Part shown: positions 18,739 through 32,482 of the stretch, one piece after another
How positions within the stretch are numbered: the first letter of the stretch is position 1
Layout: every line of letters begins with the position of its first letter
Assembly: GCF_014656135.1 (NCBI RefSeq)
Contig: NZ_BNBV01000003.1
Location: 124,001-188,000, forward strand
Source of the DNA: Streptomyces thermodiastaticus
GTDB taxonomy: Bacteria > Actinomycetota > Actinomycetes > Streptomycetales > Streptomycetaceae
Length of the DNA: 64,000 bases
Direction of reading: 5' to 3'
Position numbers and translations under genes: made by a program
Notes under the pieces: model-generated
Databases searched by the model: none
What the model was told of the DNA's origin: nothing
What the model saw: only the letters and a program-made list of their open reading frames with translations

Positions 18739-19548
18739 GTGAGTGTGCTCGACGAGATCATCGACGGAGTCCGCGCCGACCTTGCTGAGCGGCAGGCACG
18801 CGTCAGCCTCGACGAGCTCAAGGAGCGCGCGGCCAAGGCCCCGACCCCCAAGGACGGGGCGGCGGCGCTCAAGGGCGACGGCGTCCGGGTGATCTGCGAG
18901 GTCAAGCGCTCCAGCCCGTCCAAGGGCGCGCTGGCCGCGATCGCCGACCCGGCCGGGCTGGCCGCGGACTACGAGGCCGGCGGCGCGGCCGTCATCTCCG
19001 TGCTCACCGAGCAGCGGCGCTTCGGCGGCTCGCTCGCCGACCTGGAGGCGGTGCGCGCCCGCGTGGACATCCCGGTGCTGCGCAAGGACTTCATCGTCAC
19101 CTCCTACCAGCTGTGGGAGGCCCGGGCCTACGGCGCCGACCTCGCCCTGCTGATCGTCGCCGCCCTCGACCAGCCGGCCCTGGAGTCGCTGATCGAGCGC
19201 GCCGAGTCCATCGGGCTCACCCCGCTCGTCGAGGCCCACGACGAGGAGGAGGTCGAGCGGGCGGTGGCCGCCGGCGCCCGGGTCATCGGCGTCAACGCGC
19301 GCAACCTGAAGACCCTGGAGGTCGACCGCGGCACCTTCGAGCGGGTGGCCCCGGAGATCCCCGACGGCATCGTCAAGGTCGCCGAGTCCGGCGTGCGCGG
19401 CCCGCACGACCTGATCGCCTACGCCAACGCCGGCGCCGACGCCGTCCTGGTGGGCGAGTCGCTGGTCACCGGCCGCGACCCGAAGGCCGCGGTCGCCGAC
19501 CTGGTGGCCGCCGGAGCCCATCCGGCGCTGCGGCAGGGACGTGGCTGA
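18739..19548 (+). CDS. trpC: indole-3-glycerol-phosphate synthase
   Basis: A 269-residue TIM barrel that closes the indole ring. Seen are the catalytic lysines and glutamate in [12 protein letters not shown] (about 52-63) and PVLRKDFIV (about 112-120), the Glu/Asn sites in LVEAHDEEE and [13 protein letters not shown], and the phosphate-binding ESGVRG and VGESLV. It is monofunctional, with no TrpF domain fused. The GTG start has GGAAGGGGG upstream. It overlaps or directly abuts trpM. Confidence 0.96.
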   Translation: MSVLDEIIDGVRADLAERQARVSLDELKERAAKAPTPKDGAAALKGDGVRVICEVKRSSPSKGALAAIADPAGLAADYEAGGAAVISVLTEQRRFGGSLADLEAVRARVDIPVLRKDFIVTSYQLWEARAYGADLALLIVAALDQPALESLIERAESIGLTPLVEAHDEEEVERAVAAGARVIGVNARNLKTLEVDRGTFERVAPEIPDGIVKVAESGVRGPHDLIAYANAGADAVLVGESLVTGRDPKAAVADLVAAGAHPALRQGRG

Positions 19549-19570
19549 GACCCCGGTAGAGTTGGGCCCG

Positions 19571-19822
19571 ATGACGCTTCCGATCACCGTGACGGCCACG
19601 GACCGCCACGCCCGCCTCGCGCGCGGCTGCCGGCCCCGTGGCTGCCGCGCGCCCGCGCGCCGGGTGCACGGACGGCGCGTGCGCTACGTCATCGGTGACG
19701 AGCCGGGCCAGGTCAACGGCATGCGATGGCACAGCCCCGCGGGGCGCGGGGCTGTGCCGTGCGCGTGCGGAGCAGACCGCACGGGCGTACGGCGACCACG
19801 GACGGCGCGCGTAGCCGGCTGA
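19571..19822 (+). CDS. trpM: TrpM, small modulator of tryptophan synthesis
   Basis: An 83-residue basic protein lying between trpC and trpB, as trpM does in Streptomyces coelicolor. The core LARGCRPRGCRAPARRV followed by HGRRVRYVIGDEPGQVNGMRW is the conserved part that I associate with TrpM. It has two nearby cysteines and many arginines, and was reported in S. coelicolor to influence tryptophan synthesis and development. A GTG at 19541, overlapping the trpC stop, could extend it by 10 residues. The roughly 30 residues after GMRW are encoded by a strong hairpin and may not be conserved. Confidence 0.75.
   Translation: MTLPITVTATDRHARLARGCRPRGCRAPARRVHGRRVRYVIGDEPGQVNGMRWHSPAGRGAVPCACGADRTGVRRPRTARVAG
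19728..19758 (+). promoter_or_regulatory. 13-bp perfect hairpin between the trpM core and trpB
   Basis: GGCACAGCCCCGC and GCGGGGCTGTGCC pair perfectly around a 5-nt loop. The stem begins at the end of the conserved TrpM core. Without a T-run it could be a partial terminator or a processing/attenuation element within the trpCMBA transcript. Confidence 0.55.
19764..19783 (+). promoter_or_regulatory. second hairpin before trpB
   Basis: CGTGCGG and CCGCACG pair around a 6-nt loop, only 5 bp after the first hairpin. The two stems together resemble a tandem terminator or an attenuator layout. Confidence 0.45.
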
Positions 19823-19876
19823 CATCCCCGGCCCCACGGCGACTGGTATCCACAGCACTCACCGTGAGGTTTCCGC

Positions 19877-21160
19877 ATGCCCAGCGAGTTCTTCATCCCC
19901 GATCCCGAGGGGCAGGTGCCCAGCGCCGAGGGCTACTTCGGCGCCTTCGGCGGCAAGTTCATCCCCGAGGCGCTCGTCGCCGCCGTGGACGAGGTCGCCG
20001 TCGCGTACGACAAGGCCAAGGCCGACCCGGAGTTCGCCCGTGAGCTGGACGAGCTGCTCGTCCACTACACCGGCCGGCCCAGCCCCCTGACCGAGGTGCC
20101 GCGGTTCGCCGAGCACGCCGGCGGCGCCCGGGTGTTCCTCAAGCGCGAGGACCTCAACCACACCGGCTCGCACAAGATCAACAACGTGCTCGGCCAGGCG
20201 CTGCTCACCCAGCGCATGGGCAAGACCCGCGTGATCGCCGAGACCGGCGCCGGCCAGCACGGCGTGGCCACCGCCACCGCCTGCGCGCTGTTCGGGCTGG
20301 ACTGCACGATCTACATGGGCGAGATCGATACGAAGCGCCAGGCCCTGAACGTGGCCCGGATGCGCATGCTCGGCGCCGAGGTCGTGGCCGTGAAGTCCGG
20401 CAGCCGCACTCTGAAGGACGCCATCAACGAGGCGTTCCGCGACTGGGTCGCCAACGTCGACCACACCCACTACCTGTTCGGCACCGTCGCCGGCCCGCAC
20501 CCCTTCCCGGCGATGGTCCGCGACTTCCACCGGGTCATCGGCGTCGAGGCCCGCCGCCAGATCCTCGAGCGCGCCGGCCGCCTCCCGGACGCCGCCGTCG
20601 CCTGCGTGGGCGGCGGCTCCAACGCCATCGGCCTGTTCCACGCGTTCATCCGGGACGAGGGCGTGCGCCTGATCGGCTGCGAGCCCGCCGGCCACGGCCT
20701 CGACACCGGCGAGCACGCGGCCACCCTGACCGCGGGCGAGCCGGGCATCCTGCACGGCTCCCGCTCCTACGTGCTGCAGGACGACGAGGGCCAGATCACC
20801 GAGCCGTACTCCATCTCGGCCGGCCTGGACTACCCGGGCATCGGCCCGGAGCACGCCTACCTGAAGGACTCCGGCCGCGGCGAGTACCGTGCGGTCACCG
20901 ACGACGAGGCGATGCAGGCGCTGCGCCTGCTGTCGCGGACCGAGGGCATCATCCCGGCCATCGAGAGCGCCCACGCGCTGGCCGGCGCCCTGCAGGTCGG
21001 CCGTGAGCTGGGCCCCGACGGGCTGATCGTGGTCAACCTCTCCGGCCGCGGCGACAAGGACATGGACACCGCCGCCCGCTACTTCGGCCTGTACGACACC
21101 GACGCCGAGGTGGCCGCCGACGCCGCCGACACCGCCGAGACCGAGGGGGACGCCCAGTGA
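19877..21160 (+). CDS. trpB: tryptophan synthase beta chain
   Basis: A 427-residue PLP enzyme that condenses indole with serine. The PLP lysine is Lys100 in HTGSHKINN, the catalytic Glu lies in [10 protein letters not shown], and the phosphate loop is [22 protein letters not shown] and [12 protein letters not shown] are typical of the main TrpB1 class that works with TrpA. The ATG has GAGG about 7 bp upstream. The stop overlaps the trpA GTG. Confidence 0.97.
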   Translation: MPSEFFIPDPEGQVPSAEGYFGAFGGKFIPEALVAAVDEVAVAYDKAKADPEFARELDELLVHYTGRPSPLTEVPRFAEHAGGARVFLKREDLNHTGSHKINNVLGQALLTQRMGKTRVIAETGAGQHGVATATACALFGLDCTIYMGEIDTKRQALNVARMRMLGAEVVAVKSGSRTLKDAINEAFRDWVANVDHTHYLFGTVAGPHPFPAMVRDFHRVIGVEARRQILERAGRLPDAAVACVGGGSNAIGLFHAFIRDEGVRLIGCEPAGHGLDTGEHAATLTAGEPGILHGSRSYVLQDDEGQITEPYSISAGLDYPGIGPEHAYLKDSGRGEYRAVTDDEAMQALRLLSRTEGIIPAIESAHALAGALQVGRELGPDGLIVVNLSGRGDKDMDTAARYFGLYDTDAEVAADAADTAETEGDAQ

Positions 21161-21975
21161 GCGGGAACATCCAGGTGCTGTCCGACACCCTCGCCGCGGC
21201 GAAGGCCGAGGGACGCTCCGCGCTCATCGCCTACCTGCCGGCCGGGTTCCCGACCGTGGACGGCGGCATCGAGGCGATCAAGGCCGTCTTCGACGGCGGT
21301 GCCGACGTGGTCGAGGTGGGCCTGCCGCACAGCGACCCGGTCCTGGACGGCCCGGTCATCCAGACCGCCGACGACATCGCGCTGCGCGGCGGCGTGCGGA
21401 TCGCCGACGTGCTGCGCACGGTCCGCGAGGCGCACGCGGCCACCGGCAAGCCGGTGCTGGTGATGACCTACTGGAACCCGGTCGACCGCTACGGCGTCGA
21501 GCGCTTCACCGCCCAACTGGCCGAGGCGGGCGGCGCCGGCTGCATCCTGCCCGACCTGCCCGTGCAGGAGTCGGCGCTGTGGCGGGAGCACGCCGAGAAG
21601 CACGGTCTGGCCACCGTCTTCGTCGTCGCGCCCAGCAGCAAGGACGAGCGGCTCGCCGAGATCACCGCGGCCGGCTCCGGCTTCGTCTACGCCGCCTCCC
21701 TGATGGGCGTCACCGGCACCCGCGAGAAGGTCGGCGCGCAAGCGCAGGACCTGGTGCGGCGCACCCGGGCCACCGGCACGAAGCTGCCGGTGTGCGTGGG
21801 CCTCGGCGTCTCCAACCGCGCCCAGGCCGCCGAGGTCGCCGGCTTCGCCGACGGGGTGATCGTGGGCTCGGCGTTCGTCAAGCGCATGCTGGACGCCCCG
21901 GACCTCGCGGCGGGCATCGAGGCCGTCCGCGCCCTCGCGGGCGAGCTGGCCGAGGGAGTGCGCGGCCGCGCCTGA
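21157..21975 (+). CDS. trpA: tryptophan synthase alpha chain
   Basis: A 272-residue TIM barrel that splits indole glycerol phosphate and passes indole to TrpB. The catalytic glutamate is in [16 protein letters not shown], which also holds the catalytic aspartate. The [10 protein letters not shown] and GVTGTR blocks and the GLGVSN phosphate site are present. It starts with a GTG overlapping the trpB stop by 4 bp, so the subunits are probably made in equal amounts. It ends the trp operon at a strong hairpin. Confidence 0.96.
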   Translation: MSGNIQVLSDTLAAAKAEGRSALIAYLPAGFPTVDGGIEAIKAVFDGGADVVEVGLPHSDPVLDGPVIQTADDIALRGGVRIADVLRTVREAHAATGKPVLVMTYWNPVDRYGVERFTAQLAEAGGAGCILPDLPVQESALWREHAEKHGLATVFVVAPSSKDERLAEITAAGSGFVYAASLMGVTGTREKVGAQAQDLVRRTRATGTKLPVCVGLGVSNRAQAAEVAGFADGVIVGSAFVKRMLDAPDLAAGIEAVRALAGELAEGVRGRA

Positions 21976-21984
21976 GACGTGCAC

Positions 21985-22011
21985 GACCCGCGCACGGACG
22001 GTGCGCGGGTC
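21985..22011 (+). terminator. hairpin after trpA
   Basis: GACCCGCGCAC and GTGCGCGGGTC form a perfect 11-bp stem with a 5-nt loop, 9 bp after the stop codon. This is a convincing end to the trp transcript. Confidence 0.75.
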
Positions 22012-22095
22012 GCCGCCCGGAACCGTCGCATCACCCGAAGGGGTGGAGAACGACACGGGGAGACGCGGGGCGCCTCCCCGGCTCGTTCTGGTGGT

Positions 22096-22869
22096 GTGAG
22101 CGCAAAGAATCATGACGCACAGCGCACCGCCCGGCAGCGGCTGGCGGCCGAGCGCGAGAAGCAGAAGGCCGCACAGCGGCGGCGGCGCACCCTGATCGTG
22201 GGCGTCACCGTGGTCTGCGTGCTGGCCCTGGCCACGGTGATCGGCCTGATCGCGGCCAACGCGGGCAAGAAGGGGACGACCAGCAGCGGCCCGGTCGTGG
22301 CGCCCTCCGGTGCCCAGGGCAAGGACAGCCTCGCCGTTCCGGTCGGCAAGGACGGCGCCGGGTCGACGCTCACCGTGTGGGAGGACTTCCGCTGCCCGGC
22401 CTGCCGTGCCTTCGAGACCGTGTACCGGCCGGTGATCCACGAGCTGACCGCCTCCGGCAAGCTCCGGGTGGAGTACCACCTGGTCCGGCTGATCGACCAC
22501 AACGTCGGCGGCACCGGCTCGCTGCGCGCGGCCAACGCCGCGGCCTGCGCCCAGGACGCCGGGAAGTTCCCCGCGTACCACGACGTGCTGTTCGACAACC
22601 AGCCCAAGGAGACCGAGGACGCCTTCGCGAGCAACGACAAGCTGATGCAGCTCGCGGGCAAGGTCCCCGGCCTGGACACCCCCGCCTTCCGCGCCTGCGT
22701 GGACGACGGCACGCACGACGCCTGGGTGGACAAGTCCCACCAGGCCTTCCAGGACGGCCGCTTCTCCGGCACGCCGACGGTCCTGCTGGGCGGCAAGAAC
22801 ATCGCCCAGGACGCGTCGATGACCCCGGACAAGCTCAAGCAGATGGTCGAGAAGGCCGCCGGGCGATGA
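22096..22869 (+). CDS. membrane-anchored DsbA-like thioredoxin-fold protein
   Basis: A 257-residue protein. A basic cytosolic N-terminus (about 1-31) and one transmembrane helix (about 32-53) are followed by an extracytoplasmic DsbA/thioredoxin-like domain. The redox motif CPAC is at about residues 100-103 and the cis-Pro loop is SGTPTVLLGG. It may form or shuffle disulfides in exported proteins. The GTG start was chosen because the open frame further upstream covers the trpA terminator. A partner such as VKOR or DsbB is not encoded nearby. Confidence 0.85.
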   Translation: MSAKNHDAQRTARQRLAAEREKQKAAQRRRRTLIVGVTVVCVLALATVIGLIAANAGKKGTTSSGPVVAPSGAQGKDSLAVPVGKDGAGSTLTVWEDFRCPACRAFETVYRPVIHELTASGKLRVEYHLVRLIDHNVGGTGSLRAANAAACAQDAGKFPAYHDVLFDNQPKETEDAFASNDKLMQLAGKVPGLDTPAFRACVDDGTHDAWVDKSHQAFQDGRFSGTPTVLLGGKNIAQDASMTPDKLKQMVEKAAGR

Positions 22870-22991
22870 GGCGGGCCGCGATGCGCCGGGCGCACGAAGA
22901 ACAGGGACGCGGACCGGGCGCCGCTCGCGGCCGGGCCGCCCGTTATGGACCCGTAGCCGGGCCGCGAGCCGTGGGCCCGTCCGGGCTGCGG

Positions 22992-22997
22992 TAGCGT
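22992..22997 (+). promoter_or_regulatory. -10-like hexamer TAGCGT before lgt
   Basis: TAGCGT ends 10 nt before the lgt ATG, and no ribosome-binding site is seen. The mRNA would have a leader of zero to a few bases. Confidence 0.35.
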
Positions 22998-23007
22998 CGA
23001 CCCTGCC

Positions 23008-24012
23008 ATGGAACTTGCCTACATTCCCAGCCCCTCGCGCGGGGTGCTGTACCTCGGACCGATTCCGCTGCGCGGCTACGCGTTCTGCATCATCATCGGC
23101 GTCTTCCTCGCCGTCTGGCTCGGCAACCGGCGCTGGATCGCCCGGGGCGGGCGGGCCGGCACGGTGGCCGACATCGCGGTCTGGGCTGTGCCGTTCGGCC
23201 TGGTCGGCGGCCGGCTGTACCACGTGATCACGGACTACGAGCTGTACTTCGGCGAGGGCCGTGACTGGGTGGACGCCTTCAAGGTGTGGGAGGGCGGCCT
23301 CGGCATCTGGGGCGCGATCACCCTCGGCGCGCTCGGCGCCTGGATCGGCGCGCGCCGGCGCGGCATCCCGATGCCCGCCTACGCGGACGCCGTCGCGCCG
23401 GGCATCGCCTTCGCGCAGGCCATCGGCCGCTGGGGCAACTGGTTCAACCAGGAGCTGTACGGGCGACAGACGGACGTTCCCTGGGCGCTGCACATCACCT
23501 CGGCGGCCGACGGCCGTGTCCCCGGGTACTACCACCCGACGTTCCTGTACGAGTCGCTGTGGTGCATCGGGGTCGGTCTGCTGGTCCTGTGGGCCGACCG
23601 CCGCTTCCGGCTGGGCCACGGCCGGGCCTTCGCGCTGTACGTCGCCGCGTACTGCGTGGGCCGCGGCTGGATCGAGTACATGCGCGTCGACGACGCCCAC
23701 CACATCCTGGGCCTGCGGCTGAACGACTGGACCGCGATGCTGGTCTTCCTGCTCGCGGTGGCCTACCTGGTGGTGTCGGCCCGGCTGCGGCCGGGCCGGG
23801 AGACCGAGGTCGAGCCGGGTGCGGACGGCACCGGGGAACCGGCGGGCACACCGGAACAGAAGGAGCGGAAGGCCGACGGGGCCGGGTCCGCGGACGGCGG
23901 CAGCCGGGACGGTGCGGGCAAGGACGGCACCGGCCGGAAGGGCGCGGCCGGCGGCGGCACAGGCCGCGAGGCCGGGCTGACGGACGGCGCCGGGTCGGCG
24001 ACGAGGGGCTGA
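23008..24012 (+). CDS. lgt: prolipoprotein diacylglyceryl transferase
   Basis: An integral membrane enzyme of 334 residues that adds diacylglycerol to the lipobox cysteine of prolipoproteins. The Lgt signature IGRWGNWFNQELYGRQTD is present near residue 140, as are GGRLYHV and EGGLGIWG. About seven hydrophobic helices lie between residues 17 and 262. The last 70 residues are a hydrophilic tail of Gly, Ala, Asp, Lys and Thr, longer than the family core of about 260. Among its likely substrates in this window is the LivK lipoprotein. Confidence 0.94.
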   Translation: MELAYIPSPSRGVLYLGPIPLRGYAFCIIIGVFLAVWLGNRRWIARGGRAGTVADIAVWAVPFGLVGGRLYHVITDYELYFGEGRDWVDAFKVWEGGLGIWGAITLGALGAWIGARRRGIPMPAYADAVAPGIAFAQAIGRWGNWFNQELYGRQTDVPWALHITSAADGRVPGYYHPTFLYESLWCIGVGLLVLWADRRFRLGHGRAFALYVAAYCVGRGWIEYMRVDDAHHILGLRLNDWTAMLVFLLAVAYLVVSARLRPGRETEVEPGADGTGEPAGTPEQKERKADGAGSADGGSRDGAGKDGTGRKGAAGGGTGREAGLTDGAGSATRG

Positions 24013-24055
24013 GCGGGCCGGGCCGTAGTCGGCCGCCGCATTCCATGCGCACGTG

Positions 24056-24083
24056 AGGGCGCCTCTGGGAGCAGGGGCGCCCT
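24056..24083 (+). terminator. hairpin after lgt
   Basis: AGGGCGCC and GGCGCCCT form a perfect 8-bp stem with a 12-nt loop, followed by TCGTCGTCC, 43 bp after the stop codon. Confidence 0.65.
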
Positions 24084-24110
24084 TCGTCGTCCGTGCATCC
24101 GCAAGGCGCA

Positions 24111-24127
24111 GGTTAGCCGAGCCTGCC
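24111..24127. promoter_or_regulatory. iron-box-like site 1 upstream of the VIT gene
   Basis: GGTTAGCCGAGCCTGCC shares about 13 of 19 positions with the DtxR/IdeR/DmdR consensus when two flanking bases are included, and shares the core AGCCnAGCCT with site 2. Confidence 0.4.
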
Positions 24128-24177
24128 CTTGCTGGCGCCGCACGAATTTCCGGCGTAGGTTTGGCGTTGTCGAAGAC

Positions 24178-24209
24178 TGGACTTAGTCCAAAAGTAAGCC
24201 AAGCCTAAA
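24178..24209. promoter_or_regulatory. palindrome plus iron-box-like site 2 upstream of the VIT gene
   Basis: TGGAC-TTA-GTCCA (24178-24190) is a perfect inverted repeat. Three bases later, AGTAAGCCAAGCCTAAA (24193-24209) reads on the minus strand as TTAGGCTTGGCTTAC, close to a DmdR/IdeR iron box. Both lie within 50 bp of the GTG start of an iron transporter gene. Confidence 0.5.
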
Positions 24210-24225
24210 CTCATCTGGGGATCTC

Positions 24226-24957
24226 GTGGCCATCCTCGACGCCGAAGCGGCACTCCATCAGGCACACCGCGACAACCACACGCACCGCGACGTCAACGGC
24301 GGCTGGCTGCGGCCGGCGGTCTTCGGCGCGATGGACGGCCTGGTCTCCAACCTCGCCCTGATGACCGGTGTCGCGGGCGGGTCGGTGAGCCAGCACACCG
24401 TCGTGCTCGCCGGGCTCGCCGGACTGGCCGCCGGTGCCTTCTCCATGGCGGCCGGCGAGTACACCTCCGTCGCCTCCCAGCGGGAGCTGGTCGAGGCGGA
24501 GCTGGACGTCGAGCGGCAGGAGCTGCGCCGGCATCCGCAGGACGAGGAGGACGAGCTGGCCGCCCTGTACGTCGCCCGGGGCGTCGAGCCCGGCCTCGCC
24601 AGGCAGGTGGCCCGGCAGCTGTCGAAGGACCCGGAGCAGGCCCTGGAGATACACGCCCGCGAGGAGCTGGGCGTGGACCCGGGCGACCTGCCCTCCCCGC
24701 TGGTCGCGGCGGTGTCGTCCTTCGGCTCGTTCGCGCTCGGCGCGCTGCTGCCGGTCCTGCCCTACCTGCTGGGCGCGAGCGCGCTGTGGCCCGCGGTGCT
24801 GCTGGCCCTCATCGGGCTGTTCGCCTGCGGTGCGGTGGTGGCCAAGGTGACCGCGCGCACCTGGTGGTACAGCGGTTCGCGGCAGCTTGTCCTGGGTGGT
24901 GCCGCCGCCGGTGTGACGTACGCCCTGGGCGGTCTGTTCGGAACGGCCGTAGGATGA
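24226..24957 (+). CDS. VIT1/CCC1-family iron (Fe2+/Mn2+) transporter
   Basis: A 243-residue membrane protein of the VIT1/CCC1 family, which moves ferrous iron or manganese out of the cytosol. The first helix carries FGAMDGLVSNLALMTGV, the family signature. The second holds GAFSMAAGEYTSVASQ, followed by a long Glu-rich cytosolic segment (about 85-140) typical of the metal-binding domain. Three further helices end the protein. The N-terminus has several histidines (HQAHRDNHTHRD). The GTG start has TGGGGA 6-7 bp upstream. Iron-box-like sites in the promoter support a role in iron detoxification. Confidence 0.88.
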   Translation: MAILDAEAALHQAHRDNHTHRDVNGGWLRPAVFGAMDGLVSNLALMTGVAGGSVSQHTVVLAGLAGLAAGAFSMAAGEYTSVASQRELVEAELDVERQELRRHPQDEEDELAALYVARGVEPGLARQVARQLSKDPEQALEIHAREELGVDPGDLPSPLVAAVSSFGSFALGALLPVLPYLLGASALWPAVLLALIGLFACGAVVAKVTARTWWYSGSRQLVLGGAAAGVTYALGGLFGTAVG

Positions 24958-25344
24958 GGTGGCTGGAACTTATACACCGGCACGCATACATTGCCGTTAC
25001 TCGCGGGTTTCAGCCGAATGACCACGGGGCATGAGCCGTAAGCGCTGTGGGCAATGAGGCCCCCCGTGCAACCCTTGCGAGGGGATGGCGGTGCCGCCTT
25101 CCCCGCCCTTCAGGGCCGACGGACGCGAATCCGACCGGTTTCGGCCGCGCCGGCCCCCACCGAGACCTCCACCGCCGGGCGTGCGGACACATCGCCACCC
25201 CGCGGTGCCCGCATGTTGGAACGGACTATCCGCTTCCCGAGAACCGGTCCATCATGTAACCTGCACGAAATTTCTGACTTGCGCAGAGGGCCAACGTCGT
25301 CCCTCGGCACCAGCACATGCCACCTGACGACGACGGGAGAGCCG
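24958..25344 (+). other. 387-bp region upstream of gltB
   Basis: No gene is visible here; the frame that is open through part of it continues into gltB but lacks coding character. It should hold the gltB promoter and a leader. One candidate GlnR half-site pair lies at 25256-25271. No terminator hairpin of note was found after the VIT gene. Confidence 0.6.
25256..25271 (+). promoter_or_regulatory. GlnR-box-like element GTAAC-N6-GAAAT upstream of gltB
   Basis: GTAAC followed after six bases by GAAAT matches the GTnAC-N6-GAAAC model of Streptomyces GlnR sites at all but the last base. It ends 73 bp before the gltB start. Only one a/b pair is seen. Confidence 0.4.
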
Positions 25345-29932
<4,588 letters not shown>

Positions 29933-29940
<8 letters not shown>

Positions 29941-31396
29941 CCCGAAGGGCTTTTTGAACCACGGCCGTGAGGTCGCCAGGACCCGTCCGGTCGAGGAGCG
30001 CGTCAAGGACTGGAGGGAGGTCTACGTCCCCGGCTCGCTGCTGCCGATCATCTCCACGCAGGCCAGCCGGTGCATGGACTGCGGCATCCCGTTCTGCCAC
30101 AACGGCTGTCCGCTCGGGAACCTGATCCCGGAGTGGAACGACTTCGCCTACCGCGAGGACTGGGCGGCCGCCTCCGAGCGCCTGCACGCCACCAACAACT
30201 TCCCCGAGTTCACGGGCCGGCTGTGCCCGGCCCCGTGCGAGTCGGCGTGCGTGCTGGGCATCAGCCAACAGCCGGTGACCATCAAGAACGTCGAGGTGTC
30301 GATCATCGACAAGGCGTGGGAGGCCGGGCGCGTCGTCCCGCAGATCCCCGAGCGCCTGTCCGGCAAGACCGTCGCGGTCATCGGCTCGGGCCCCTCCGGT
30401 CTGGCGGCGGCCCAGCAGCTCACCCGCGCCGGCCACACGGTCGCCGTGTACGAGCGCGCCGACCGCATCGGCGGCCTGCTCCGCTACGGCATCCCCGAGT
30501 TCAAGATGGAGAAGCGGCACCTCAACCGCCGTATCGAGCAGATGCGCGCGGAGGGCACCCGCTTCCGCACCGGCGTCGAGGTCGGCCGTGACATCAGCGC
30601 GGCGGACCTGCGCAAGCGCTACGACGCCGTCGTGCTGGCCGTGGGCGCCACCACCCCGCGCGACCTGCCGGTGCCGGGGCGCGAGCTCAAGGGCATCCAC
30701 CAGGCCATGGAGTACCTGCCGCTGGCCAACAAGGTGCAGGAGGGCGACTACGTCACCTCCCCGATCTCCGCCGAGGGCAAGCACGTCGTCGTCATCGGCG
30801 GCGGCGACACCGGCGCGGACTGCGTGGGCACCGCCCACCGCCAGGGCGCGGCCTCCGTGACCCAGCTGGAGATCATGCCCCGCCCCAACGACGTGCGGGA
30901 CCCCGTGGGCCAGCCCTGGCCGACCTTCCCCATGCTGTACAAGGTCACCTCCGCGCACGAGGAGGGCGGCGAGCGGATCTACTCCGCCTCCACCACCCGC
31001 TTCGAGGGCGACGAGGACGGCAATGTGCAGTGGCTCCACCTGACCGAGGTGGAATTCGTCGACGGCAAGCCGACCCCGAAGCCGGGCACCGAGCGCACGA
31101 TCCCCGCCCAGCTGGTCACCCTCGCCATGGGCTTCACCGGCACCGACCGGGTCAACGGTCTGGTCGAGCAGCTCGGCCTGGAGCTGGACGCGCGCGGTAA
31201 CATCGCTCGCGACGCCGGCTTCCAGACCAACGTGCCGGGCGTGTTCGTCGCCGGTGACGCCGGCCGCGGCCAGTCGCTCATCGTGTGGGCGATCGCCGAG
31301 GGCCGCTCCGCCGCCCGCAGCGTGGACCGCTACCTGACGGGCGCCAGCGACCTGCCGGCCCCGATCCGTCCCACGGACCGCGCCCTGGCCGTCTGA
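29933..31396 (+). CDS. gltD: glutamate synthase (NADPH) small subunit
   Basis: A 487-residue FAD/NADPH subunit that feeds electrons to GltB. The N-terminal cysteines in [16 protein letters not shown] (starting near residue 47) and in [13 protein letters not shown] bind two 4Fe-4S clusters. The FAD site is [13 protein letters not shown] and the NADPH site is [11 protein letters not shown]. The C-terminal [14 protein letters not shown] is typical. Its ATG overlaps the end of gltB by 8 bp, which favours coupled translation. Confidence 0.97.
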
Positions 31397-31437
31397 CCGG
31401 CCCCACGACGTCCCGTACAACGGCGTACGGAACACCC

Positions 31438-31484
31438 ACGGCGCCTGCCCACCGTCCCCGACCGGACCACCGGGCAGGCGCCGT
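31438..31484. terminator. bidirectional hairpin between gltD and the metalloprotease-like gene
   Basis: ACGGCGCCTGCCC and GGGCAGGCGCCGT form a perfect 13-bp stem with a 21-nt loop between two convergent genes. Confidence 0.7.
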
Positions 31485-31507
31485 AGCACATACGGAACCG
31501 GCCGGCG

Positions 31508-32407
31508 TCACGTGTCGCACTCCAGCACCGTCCGGCACAGCCCGCACCGTGCCCGGATCCGGCCCCGCACCGGCACCCTGATCCGCTGCCGGCAGGTGGG
31601 GCAGGCGAACGACACCCGCAGCGGCTCCCCGTCCGTCCGCACGAAGGAGTACGGCGCCGCCGGCTGCCCGGCCGGCGGCCCGCCCTGGTTCTGCGCCTCC
31701 CGGCGGTCACGGGCGTAGTGCCGCCGGCCCCTCCAGCCGGCCGCCGTGAGCGGCGGCTGCTGCTCGTCCCGCCGGGCCAGCGCCCGCCCGTCGAGATACG
31801 CCTCGTAGCCCTGCGGGCTGGTGAACCACGTCGACGGGTCCTCGCCGAACACCAGCGCCCGCTTGGCCAGGACGTACCCGAACTCCTCCGGAGTGAGATA
31901 GCCGAGCTTCTGCGAGGAGACCCCGTCCTGCCGGAAGGCGTCCAGCAGCAGCCAGCCCGCGCCCAGATAGGTCGCCGCCGTGTCCGTGAGGATCTCGTTG
32001 TCCCGCAGCCCGGGGAACGACAGGTCCATGCGGTGCAGGCAGACGTGCATCACCTCGTGCGCCAGAGCGGCGCCGATGTCCTGGCGGTGGGTGCGGAACC
32101 GGTCGTTCAGCTCGACGAAGTACTCCGGGCCGGCCGTCAGCTCCACGTTCGCCGCGTGCGTCATCTCCCGGAAGCTGACGATGAGGCGGGCGTCCGGCAG
32201 CCGGTAGTGCCGCACCAGCTCCCGCGCCACCCGCTGCGCCCCCAGATGCAGATCGTCCGTGTCGCAGAACGCCACGTCGCCGGGGGAGACGCTGGTCGCG
32301 AAGGTCCGCACACCGGCGTACGACAGCCGGCGGTAGAGCGCCGTGATCGCGGCGCGCACCGTCTCCAGATGCGGGTAGCCGTGTTCGACCGGTCCGTCGT
32401 CCGCCAC
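31508..32407 (-). CDS. zinc-metalloprotease-like protein with C-terminal zinc ribbon
   Basis: A 299-residue protein of unknown function. Residues about 135-170 read AHEVMHVCLHRMDLSFPGL then DNEILTDTAATYLG, a HExxH zinc-protease helix followed by a helix with E and D in the position of the third ligand in gluzincin-type enzymes. Near the C-terminus, CPTCRQRIRVPVRG and CGLCRTVLEC form a likely four-cysteine zinc ribbon. No signal peptide or membrane helix is seen, so it is probably cytosolic. The GTG start has GGGAG upstream. The substrate is unknown. Confidence 0.75.
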   Translation of the reverse strand: MADDGPVEHGYPHLETVRAAITALYRRLSYAGVRTFATSVSPGDVAFCDTDDLHLGAQRVARELVRHYRLPDARLIVSFREMTHAANVELTAGPEYFVELNDRFRTHRQDIGAALAHEVMHVCLHRMDLSFPGLRDNEILTDTAATYLGAGWLLLDAFRQDGVSSQKLGYLTPEEFGYVLAKRALVFGEDPSTWFTSPQGYEAYLDGRALARRDEQQPPLTAAGWRGRRHYARDRREAQNQGGPPAGQPAAPYSFVRTDGEPLRVSFACPTCRQRIRVPVRGRIRARCGLCRTVLECDT

Positions 32408-32482
32408 GCCGTGCTCCCAGGGACGCCTGGCCTGCTTCCACTGTAGGCGGGCCGGTCCGTCCCGTCCCCGGGCCGCGTCCGG

